A model generated the notes under the pieces. It did no database searches. It worked only from the letters and a program-made list of their open reading frames with translations, and was not told the DNA's origin. A stretch of DNA of 9,653 nucleotides, from positions 1 through 9,653 of the forward strand of contig CAITFQ010000013.1 in assembly GCA_903891735.1 (NCBI GenBank), given 5' to 3'. Source of the stretch: Candidatus Uhrbacteria bacterium. Lineage in GTDB: Bacteria > Patescibacteriota > Patescibacteriia > UBA9934. Every line of letters begins with the position of its first letter. The stretch's first letter is position 1. The position numbers were made by a program, and so were the translations under genes. Positions 1 through 6,383 of this stretch are shown here, piece by piece.

Positions 1-417
1 CCCAGCACTCGCCGCCGCCAATGATGCGCCACCGGTATAACCAAAAAGATTCAACATCTTCATGCCTGGCTTCAACACACTGCGCAAATAACGCCAGTTA
101 CTCGCTTGCTCGGGAAACAAACCAGTATGCTTAAACGACGTCGTCCTAATCCTAAAAGTTAAATCCTCCCAACCAACGCTCCACTCAGGCGGCAACGGGC
201 GCACTATATCCCACTCACCTTCGCGTCCCGTTCTCGTATACGTCGCCCAGGCCCGTTTCCAGACGCCACCACCGGGCTCAGCCTTAGCCCACAAAGCTTG
301 CGGCTCTGGTCGCACCATCACCACGTCACCATAACGTTCACATTTTTCGTTAGCGCCCGAATCAAGCAGCTCAATATCCTGCCACACGGCCGCCTCACGT
401 TGCAAAGGAGCGCTCAT
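1..417 (-). CDS. Class I SAM-dependent methyltransferase, RlmI-like family, N-terminal part (cut by window edge)
   Basis: The 139 visible codons begin at ATG 417 and run off the left edge, so the C-terminal part is missing. Residues 95-108 (FKHTGLFPEQASNW) and 122-139 (LNLFGYTGGASLAAASAG) match the conserved block and SAM-binding motif I of the family that includes the 23S rRNA cytosine methyltransferase RlmI and relatives. The first 90 residues are Trp-rich and beta-like, as in the small N-terminal domain of these enzymes. By family it should transfer a methyl group from SAM to a nucleic acid base, probably rRNA, in the cytoplasm; the exact target cannot be told. It starts 3 bases after the uppP stop and is probably translated from the same mRNA. 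No Shine-Dalgarno-like sequence lies before the ATG. Family call is firm, substrate is not. Confidence 0.85.
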   Translation of the reverse strand, partial: MSAPLQREAAVWQDIELLDSGANEKCERYGDVVMVRPEPQALWAKAEPGGGVWKRAWATYTRTGREGEWDIVRPLPPEWSVGWEDLTFRIRTTSFKHTGLFPEQASNWRYLRSVLKPGMKMLNLFGYTGGASLAAASAG

Positions 418-420
418 AAA

Positions 421-1236
421 CTAGCCAGCGATTACCCCACCAGCCACCAACAACAAGACGGCCACACCAAACACGATCCGGTAAATGGCGAACGGCGTAA
501 ACCCAGTCTTACGGATCATGTAAAACAAGAACCTAATCGACAAGACGCCGAACACCAAGGCCGTCACAAAACCAATTACCAGCATACCCACCGGCATACC
601 AATCCCGGCGCCTGACTTATAAACATCAAACCAAGTTTTAGCCCCAGCTCCGAGAATAGCCGGAATCGCCAACAAGAAAGAAAACCGCGCTACTTGCCCA
701 CGATCCAAGCCGCTAAACAAACCAACCGTCATCGTCGCTCCAGCTCGCGAAGTCCCGGAAATTAAGGCAAAAGATTGGGCCACGCCAATCACAACTGACT
801 GCGTCCAGCTAACATCGCGTACTCGCAGCGCATCGATCGTTTTCTTCTTGGGCCAATAGTCAGCCAAGAACAATAACGCACCCCAAAGAATCATCATCCA
901 GGCAACTATTGTGACGGTTCGCAAACTATCCAGCCAATCACCCAGCAATACACCAACCGCCACGGCCGGAATCGTCGCCACTAACAACTTAGCCACCAAC
1001 AACTGGTCAGCCTTCACCCCCGTCCGACAACCTTTAATCAGCTGACCAATGTCATTGCGGAGCGCAATCACAATCGCTAGCAAGGTCGCCAAATGCATCG
1101 TCACGTCAAACACCATTCCCTGCTCGGGCCAACCAAGTACCGCCGGAATTACTAACAAGTGCCCAGAACTACTAATCGGCAAGAACTCCGTTATCCCCTG
1201 AATTATTCCTAAAATAACTGCATGCAACCACGTCAT
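421..1236 (-). CDS. uppP: Undecaprenyl-diphosphatase (UppP/BacA)
   Basis: This 271-residue polytopic membrane protein is the normal length for the BacA family. It dephosphorylates undecaprenyl diphosphate so the lipid carrier can be reused for peptidoglycan and surface glycans; bacitracin acts on the same substrate. The first signature lies at residues 10-27, with Q13 and E17 forming the (E/Q)xxxE motif and SSSGHL following with H26. The second lies at 160-168 (SGTSRAGAT), with the key arginine at R164. The usual form is PGxSRSxxT, so Pro is replaced by Ser160 and the second Ser by Ala165. The acidic and basic catalytic residues remain, so it should be active. It begins 8 bases after the ATPase stop and 3 bases precede the methyltransferase, in line with a shared transcript. 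No Shine-Dalgarno-like sequence precedes ATG 1236. Confidence 0.95.
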   Translation of the reverse strand: MTWLHAVILGIIQGITEFLPISSSGHLLVIPAVLGWPEQGMVFDVTMHLATLLAIVIALRNDIGQLIKGCRTGVKADQLLVAKLLVATIPAVAVGVLLGDWLDSLRTVTIVAWMMILWGALLFLADYWPKKKTIDALRVRDVSWTQSVVIGVAQSFALISGTSRAGATMTVGLFSGLDRGQVARFSFLLAIPAILGAGAKTWFDVYKSGAGIGMPVGMLVIGFVTALVFGVLSIRFLFYMIRKTGFTPFAIYRIVFGVAVLLLVAGGVIAG

Positions 1237-1244
1237 ATAGTCAA

Positions 1245-3224
1245 TTAATTATCAAAACTCATCGTTGGCATCGGCTGACTCTGCGCTGGGCTCATCGCTG
1301 AACTCGACGATAAGACAGGACTCGAACTGCCCATCGGCCCCAAACCACCGTGTCCACGACTTCTCTTACGCCTATTCCGCTTCTTCGCCGGCCCCGTACC
1401 ATCGGCCGACATCGGCGCAGCAGCTTCGGCTATTCTCGGCATGACGACAATGTTCTGCCCATGCAGCATAGCATCAGCCCGCACTTGCGGCGCTACTGCC
1501 GACGGACTAGTCGGTGTGATTGCCATCGATACTGCTACTGGCGCTGTACGAGCCTCGGCTCTCACAACTTCACGCTGTACTGGCGGCGTCAAACGACTCA
1601 AACTCATCGGCGCAGCTGACTCCCGTACCACCGAAGCTCCAGCACTAACCGGCGGCGGCACCGCTGCTGGCTGCTTAGTCGCACTCTTTTCAGCTTGCTT
1701 ACCCTTACCATTCTTACGCTCCTCCATGATTATGGGGTGGCAATCCTCACAGTAAATTGGCCGCGAGCGATCAAGCTCCACCGGCAAACCAAACGTCTTC
1801 TTGCAGCGTGTACATTCGTAATCATGACTAAAGCGCGCCTTCTTATCCGCCTTCTTCTGGTCAGACACAATCTTCAGCTGATCCGCCACATTAACGTTCG
1901 GATCAAAGCCACTCCATACCATCACATGCTCCTCAATCGTCTTCCGATTGCCACCAAAGCGCTCTCGCGACTGCTCAATCACCTTATCACGACTGCCAGT
2001 TTTCTGCGAAATCGCCGGCAACGTCTGAGCCGAGAACGGCTGGCTAGTAATACCGTCGACCATCAATTTAAGATAAATGGAATATTTCGGCAGGTTAATC
2101 AAATCCTCCGGCAAAAAGCGCGGCATAAACTCGCTCTCCAAGAACTCCGCATCCGGCGAACCAACCCGGAACATAATCATACTGCCGACGTTGCCGAACA
2201 CCGCATCACGCACCGCCGTACTCTCCTTCGTATCCAGCTGCGAAATATACTGGTGCGCCATAATCAGGTTAAGACGATACTTACGCGCCTCTGACAAAAT
2301 GCCAGCGAAACTTTCGACCGCGAAGTTTTGGAATTCGTCGACGTAGAGATAAAAATCTTGGCGTTCTTCCTCTGGCACGTTCACCCGTTCCATGGCCGAC
2401 ATGTACAGCTTGGTCACGAGCATACCACCAAGAATGCGCATGACATCCTCGCCCACCAAACCCTTCGACAAATTAACAATCAGGATTTTCTGGTTATCCA
2501 TTATTTCGCGGAAATCAATCGCACTGCGCGACTGGGCCACGATGTTACGCATAATAGTACTCGTCAGCAGCTGACCAATCTTGTTCTGAATTGGCGCCAC
2601 CGCTTCACTAGCAAACTTCTGATCATACGCCGCGAACTCTTTCAGCCAAAATTGCTGCACCACTGGATCCTGCACGTTCTGAATAATCGACGTCCGGTAA
2701 TCCTTATCCGACAACATGCGGTTAACACCCAGCAACGTCGTCCCCGGAGTATCAAGCAGCGCTAAAATAGTATTCTGCAAAATGTACTCCATGCGGGCGC
2801 TCCACACGTTCTCCCAAACTTTCTTAAAAATACTCATCAGCGCCGACATCACCTTACTGTTGTAATCATCAATGTTCGCTGCACTTTCCGTCTTCTCCAA
2901 GATATTAAAACCAATCGGATGATTAGTATCAGCCGGGTTAAAATAAACAACGTCGTTAATTCGCCACGACGGAATATAGTCGAGCAAACGTTCGGCCGTG
3001 TCACCGTGCGGATCAACGTAGCAGCAACCATGCCCGGCGTAAATATCGGACAAAATCATGTTCTCGAGTAGGGTCGTCTTACCCATACCCGTTTTACCAA
3101 TCACGTACATGTGACGTCGGCGGTCGTCCGTCTTCACGCCAAACTTACGCATGGCATTGCGAAAATTCGTCTTACCAAAGTAGATGACGTCAGCCTCATG
3201 ATCGTGTGGATAGCGATTCGACAT
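1245..3224 (-). CDS. VirD4/TraG-like P-loop ATPase with C-terminal zinc ribbon and disordered basic tail
   Basis: A 659-residue RecA/FtsK-HerA superfamily ATPase of the type IV coupling protein kind. Walker A is GKTGMGKT at 43-50; DPHGD at 71-75 and the VYFNPADTNHPIGFN region at 93-107 are typical of the family; Walker B is YLYVDEFQNF at 292-301 with D296 and E297; AHQYISQL at 323-330 fits the following glutamine-containing motif. Unlike VirD4 or TraD it has no N-terminal membrane segment: Walker A starts within 45 residues. A zinc ribbon follows at C471, C474, C492 and C495. Residues from about 505 are low-complexity Ala/Pro/Ser, include two copies of AAPMS (537-541, 602-606), and carry a basic patch at 613-626 with eight Lys/Arg. 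It starts 3 bases after the upstream membrane-protein gene, its likely partner. The ATPase is presumably a hexameric cytoplasmic motor moving DNA or protein at the membrane; substrate unknown. Confidence 0.88.
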   Translation of the reverse strand: MSNRYPHDHEADVIYFGKTNFRNAMRKFGVKTDDRRRHMYVIGKTGMGKTTLLENMILSDIYAGHGCCYVDPHGDTAERLLDYIPSWRINDVVYFNPADTNHPIGFNILEKTESAANIDDYNSKVMSALMSIFKKVWENVWSARMEYILQNTILALLDTPGTTLLGVNRMLSDKDYRTSIIQNVQDPVVQQFWLKEFAAYDQKFASEAVAPIQNKIGQLLTSTIMRNIVAQSRSAIDFREIMDNQKILIVNLSKGLVGEDVMRILGGMLVTKLYMSAMERVNVPEEERQDFYLYVDEFQNFAVESFAGILSEARKYRLNLIMAHQYISQLDTKESTAVRDAVFGNVGSMIMFRVGSPDAEFLESEFMPRFLPEDLINLPKYSIYLKLMVDGITSQPFSAQTLPAISQKTGSRDKVIEQSRERFGGNRKTIEEHVMVWSGFDPNVNVADQLKIVSDQKKADKKARFSHDYECTRCKKTFGLPVELDRSRPIYCEDCHPIIMEERKNGKGKQAEKSATKQPAAVPPPVSAGASVVRESAAPMSLSRLTPPVQREVVRAEARTAPVAVSMAITPTSPSAVAPQVRADAMLHGQNIVVMPRIAEAAAPMSADGTGPAKKRNRRKRSRGHGGLGPMGSSSPVLSSSSAMSPAQSQPMPTMSFDN

Positions 3225-3227
3225 AGA

Positions 3228-4898
3228 CTAAAGTACAGGCAGGTTAGCTGGCGCATCGTCGTCATCAGTAATCGGTTCAGCTGCTAGTGACAAACCAGGT
3301 GGCAACGGCGCCGGCTTGCCTGGCTGGGGCATAAAGTCAGTTGTGTGCTCGGCCATTGGCGCATGCGGGGTTGGCACCACTAAAGCTGGAGCCGCTTCTT
3401 CATGCTCGTGTCCATGACCATGACTATCATTTGGAGCTGCATGAGCTGGAGCCGCATGGCCGCCACCATGGCTGGCCGCATGACCATGACCGCCGCCATG
3501 TCCACCACCGTGACCGTGGCTCGAAGAAACTGGCACGATAACCGGATTCTTCCAGTCGTGCAGATCTGCCGCGCCTTCCTGAGCAAACGGCAATTCCAAC
3601 GGCGCTTCACCACGACGTGCCCCAGAATTGGCCAACACTGGCGTCCTAGCGTCAGCCGCCGGGAAGTGGAACAACGTCGCTAATTCCTCAGAGTTCAAAA
3701 AGTATGGCGCTGCACCCGCCCCTAACTGGCGCGTCTTGTAACGATGCACCAAGTTATGCATCCGGTGATGAATCTCCCAGTTGAGCCAGAAATAATCATC
3801 CTTTGGCGTCGCGTGATCATGCATGCTCAGTTTGTTCATGTTCAAATGAGCAAACGGATGGAACATGCCCTTAATCATGGCCGCAATCAACGGCTTACGA
3901 TACTGCTTATGCGAAGCGGAATAGACCACGCGGATCTTAGTCAACCACCCAATCTTACTAATCTTCTCAGCAATCGCGTCGGACACCAAGCGCTCGGTCG
4001 GCGTCATGCGGAACATGCGGAAATCATCTTTTTTCTCGTCGCCATGCGCACCTCCCATCAAATCCAAACCAACTGTCTGCGCCAACACTTGGTTCGGCAA
4101 CCAAGCCACATTGTGCATCGCCTTGCCCATCACTGTCTCCTTGTGCTTCTCTTCCTTACCCATCAATTTATCAAGGTACTTCTCGCCTTCCTTCGCCCAA
4201 TCCTGTTCATCTGGTTGCATGATGACAATCTGAATCCAGAAATGCTCATCTTTGCGCATCTTACCCAAAACTTCAATAATATTATGCAGCGGGTCCTTAA
4301 ACCGCATATCTTTCTCACCCATGTGCTCAAAATTGACGTAGGTGCGCAACGGGTAATAACTCGGCTTAGCTAACTTCATTTCACTACCAAAAACAGCCGT
4401 GTGATCATTAGGGTAATGATCATGCATAGCGTCGACATAGTCTGGTGCCTCAACAATATGCGCCTCGGGATACTGCGCATACAACGCCGCCTCCACCAGA
4501 TCACGATAACGCGTCCAAGTTCTAATATAAAACTTCACGTCTCCCTCGCTACCTACAATTTCCAAACTAAAATAAGCCTGAAACTTACCTAACAAATGCG
4601 CCTCTCGCCAAGTGATCGCCGACTTAGAACCAGCGATGTTATTAAAGAAGTTCTCCATGCCTTTCGGCGTGTTAATTGCCCCAGCTGGCACGCTGATATT
4701 CAACAACACGAACTCCATGTGCGAGTTGTACTGCCCCTGCTTGTGATCCACCCAAATCTGCGTAAAGCCCCAAATAATAACCCCGAAAATTGGCACCCAG
4801 CCAACTACCAGCAAGGCCTGAGAAGCCATCGTCAACGGTGCTGTAGTCGCAATATAATGAGCTAGGAATGGTGGGAGATTTAGGACAATACCAATCAT
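3228..4898 (-). CDS. Single-pass membrane protein with His-rich C-terminal tail, partner of the VirD4-like ATPase
   Basis: I do not recognise a characterised function. The 556-residue protein has one clear membrane segment at about 23-50, then a soluble region. Residues 61-155 (starting MEFVLLNISVP) resemble the conserved domain of large uncharacterised proteins that I recall beside VirD4-like ATPases in Candidate Phyla Radiation genomes; this is from memory. The central part to about residue 410 is mixed alpha/beta with no catalytic motif that I can name. The tail from about 420 is Pro/Ala/Gly-rich and holds 12 histidines between residues 461 and 499, a likely metal-binding or flexible segment. 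It starts 5 bases after the coiled-coil gene and ends 3 bases before the ATPase gene, so the three are almost certainly co-transcribed. I infer that it anchors the ATPase, which lacks a membrane segment. No Shine-Dalgarno-like sequence precedes ATG 4898. Confidence 0.72.
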   Translation of the reverse strand: MIGIVLNLPPFLAHYIATTAPLTMASQALLVVGWVPIFGVIIWGFTQIWVDHKQGQYNSHMEFVLLNISVPAGAINTPKGMENFFNNIAGSKSAITWREAHLLGKFQAYFSLEIVGSEGDVKFYIRTWTRYRDLVEAALYAQYPEAHIVEAPDYVDAMHDHYPNDHTAVFGSEMKLAKPSYYPLRTYVNFEHMGEKDMRFKDPLHNIIEVLGKMRKDEHFWIQIVIMQPDEQDWAKEGEKYLDKLMGKEEKHKETVMGKAMHNVAWLPNQVLAQTVGLDLMGGAHGDEKKDDFRMFRMTPTERLVSDAIAEKISKIGWLTKIRVVYSASHKQYRKPLIAAMIKGMFHPFAHLNMNKLSMHDHATPKDDYFWLNWEIHHRMHNLVHRYKTRQLGAGAAPYFLNSEELATLFHFPAADARTPVLANSGARRGEAPLELPFAQEGAADLHDWKNPVIVPVSSSHGHGGGHGGGHGHAASHGGGHAAPAHAAPNDSHGHGHEHEEAAPALVVPTPHAPMAEHTTDFMPQPGKPAPLPPGLSLAAEPITDDDDAPANLPVL

Positions 4899-4903
4899 AT
4901 AAT

Positions 4904-5392
4904 CTAAGCTCGAGCAGTCTCAAGAGCTGCTACCCTATTCGTTAATCGATCAATCCTGCTACCAGTCATCACAATTTCTTGCTCATTCTTCAATGCCAAC
5001 CCCGTCAAACTGTCATTTATCTTAGCCGTATTATTACTCGATTTATCTAGGTCACTCTTCAAGGCGACATTCTCCTTCATAAATTCCATAATTTCAACAA
5101 AGCCCAAATCCGTTCTGGCTTCTAAGCCAGCCAAGTCCTGCTTAGTCGCCATTCTACTGATATCACCTTGCATTATACTGATATCTCCTCGCATTCCGTT
5201 GATATCTCCCTGCATTCCACTGATATCACCTTTCATTCCACTGATATCACCCTGCATTCCACTGATGTCACCCTGCATTCCGTTGATGTCACCTTTCATT
5301 CCACCAATATCTCCTCGCATTGCACCAATATCACCCTGCATCTTCTGCAGAACAATGTACAAATCATTCAAAGTAATTTCAGGACTATTCAT
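4904..5392 (-). CDS. Small heptad-repeat coiled-coil protein, first gene of the ATPase unit
   Basis: Starting at ATG 5392 the product has 162 residues. After a short head it holds nine perfect-length heptads of form MxGDIxx (residues 18-80), with Met and Ile spaced 4 and 3 apart as in a coiled coil, followed by ATKQDL and a further helical, partly heptad-like region to the end. There is no signal peptide or membrane segment, so it is probably cytoplasmic. An upstream in-frame ATG at 5404 would add four residues, but that codon overlaps the TATAAT of the promoter, so a transcript from it would begin at about 5396 and exclude that codon; ATG 5392 also has T at -1 like the other starts. Five bases separate it from the membrane-protein gene. 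Function is unknown; a scaffold or length-setting rod for the membrane protein and ATPase is possible. Confidence 0.72.
   Translation of the reverse strand: MNSPEITLNDLYIVLQKMQGDIGAMRGDIGGMKGDINGMQGDISGMQGDISGMKGDISGMQGDINGMRGDISIMQGDISRMATKQDLAGLEARTDLGFVEIMEFMKENVALKSDLDKSSNNTAKINDSLTGLALKNEQEIVMTGSRIDRLTNRVAALETARA
5153..5341 (-). repeat. 21-bp in-frame minisatellite, nine units
   Basis: Nine consecutive 21-bp units without gaps encode nine heptads of the pattern MxGDIxx in the coiled-coil gene. The second residue varies among Gln, Arg and Lys, and the last two among SG, NG, GA, GG, SI and SR. The third codon of each unit (Gly) and the next two (Asp, Ile) are invariant at protein level, while third codon positions differ between units, so the array is not freshly duplicated throughout. 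Loss or gain of a unit keeps the frame. Confidence 0.93.
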
Positions 5393-5402
5393 AGCTAGAA
5401 GC

Positions 5403-5411
5403 ATTATAACA
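5403..5411 (-). promoter_or_regulatory. Extended -10 promoter of the coiled-coil/ATPase/uppP unit
   Basis: Read on the minus strand the sequence is TGTTATAAT, a perfect -10 hexamer preceded by the TGn extension. No -35 match is seen 16-18 bases upstream, where the terminator stem lies, which fits an extended -10 promoter. The expected start is the A at 5396, giving a leader of only four bases (AGCT) before ATG 5392. Confidence 0.65.
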
Positions 5412-5412
5412 C

Positions 5413-5435
5413 AAAAGCGAGGGACTATCCCCCGC
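5413..5435 (-). terminator. Intrinsic terminator of secDF
   Basis: On the minus strand GCGGGGGA, a TAG loop and TCCCTCGC form an 8-bp stem with one G-U pair, followed at once by TTTT and then GTGTT. It lies 27 bases after the secF stop and is correctly oriented to end the secD-secF transcript. The U-rich tract runs straight into the promoter of the next unit. Confidence 0.8.
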
Positions 5436-5461
5436 CCTGTGCGTACAGCTACTAACCCATT

Positions 5462-6379
5462 TTAAACCTTACTCTTACGCTTCCAACCCCACCGCTCACT
5501 CATTGACAATAACGGACTAGCCACGAAGATTGACGAGTACGCACCAGAGAAAATACCAGCCAACAAGGTGATAGCAAACGGCCTAGTCGACGCCCCACCG
5601 AAGATAACGATCGCCAACACCGGCAAGAAAGTTGCCAAAGTCGTGTTCATCGAACGCGCCAAGGTTTCGTTCACACTGTTGTTAACCGTGTCTGGGAAAG
5701 TTGTACCCTGGTGACGGTGACGGTGCAAGTTCTCACGCGTCCGGTCAAACACCACAATCGTGTCGTTGATCGAGTAACCAAGAATGGTCAACAACGCTGC
5801 CACGAAAGCTGTATCTGCTTGATAATGCAGGAAGTGACCAAGCAAGGCGAAGACACCCACTGGAATGACGACGTCGTGAAAAGCCGTCAACAAAGTAATC
5901 AAGCCGTACTTCCAAGAAGCCACTGGCCGCGATACACGACGGAAAGCCCAAGCAATGTACAGACCAATAATCAGCAGTACCAAGATGATCGCCGTCGTTG
6001 CCTTACTCTTAAGCTCTTGACCGATCGTCGGACCAACCGAGTCAAAACGCAACTCTTCTAAGCTACCAACATTAGTGCGCAAAGCGGTCAAAATCTCCTG
6101 ATGCTCTGCTTCACTAACTGGGCGCACGCGAATCAAGGTCGAACCGTCATCTGCTTGCTGCACCAATGGCTCGTAGCCCAAGTCAGTCACCGTTTTAATG
6201 ATCGACGACTGCTCAGCTGGCGCATCAAAATGCAGCGAGATCAAACCGCCACCAGTGAAATCAATACCCGGGTTCAAGCCGAAGACAGCGAACGAGACAA
6301 TCGCCAACGCGACAATCGTACCGGACATGAAGAGCCAAATTTTTGAGTGCTTAATGATCTGCAAATTGAAGTTGTTCAT
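5462..6379 (-). CDS. secF: Protein translocase subunit SecF
   Basis: SecF works with SecD in the inner membrane, using the proton motive force to support late steps of Sec-dependent export. From ATG 6379 the protein has 305 residues, normal for SecF. The first membrane segment is at about 14-35, followed by GIDFTGGG (38-45), then an extracytoplasmic domain to about 125. GYSINDTIVVFDRTREN (201-217) and SVNETLARSMNTTL (235-248) are the family signatures in the membrane core, and the tail is basic. An in-frame TTG at 6397 would add six residues and overlap secD by 14 bases; I prefer the ATG, which lies 4 bases after the secD stop and has T at -1. No Shine-Dalgarno-like sequence precedes either. 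It is the second and last gene of the secDF unit. Confidence 0.95.
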   Translation of the reverse strand: MNNFNLQIIKHSKIWLFMSGTIVALAIVSFAVFGLNPGIDFTGGGLISLHFDAPAEQSSIIKTVTDLGYEPLVQQADDGSTLIRVRPVSEAEHQEILTALRTNVGSLEELRFDSVGPTIGQELKSKATTAIILVLLIIGLYIAWAFRRVSRPVASWKYGLITLLTAFHDVVIPVGVFALLGHFLHYQADTAFVAALLTILGYSINDTIVVFDRTRENLHRHRHQGTTFPDTVNNSVNETLARSMNTTLATFLPVLAIVIFGGASTRPFAITLLAGIFSGAYSSIFVASPLLSMSERWGWKRKSKV

Positions 6380-6383
6380 ACGC

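Noticed and set aside
1248..1253. GATAAT on the minus strand, 11 bases before uppP, as an internal promoter
   Set aside because: It matches five of six -10 bases and would give a five-base leader, but no -35 or TGn extension is present and it lies in the end of the ATPase coding sequence; uppP is well explained by the operon.
3744..4373. 209-codon plus-strand open frame opposite the membrane-protein gene
   Set aside because: The product is His/Leu/Arg-rich with no motif, and the minus-strand frame is longer, operon-linked and protein-like. The same reasoning removes the other opposite-strand frames between 298 and 7772.
1245..4898. Conjugative element or complete type IV secretion system
   Set aside because: Only a coupling-protein-like ATPase and a membrane partner are present; no relaxase, VirB4, pilin, integrase or attachment site is seen, and the flanking genes are housekeeping.
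5153..5341. Regular 21-bp array that could be taken for a CRISPR
   Set aside because: Units are contiguous with no spacers and form an uninterrupted coding frame with a heptad protein pattern.
5402..5404. ATG 5404 as start of the coiled-coil gene
   Set aside because: It overlaps the TATAAT of a strong extended -10 and would lie upstream of the expected transcript start; ATG 5392 fits better. An unseen upstream promoter could still use it.
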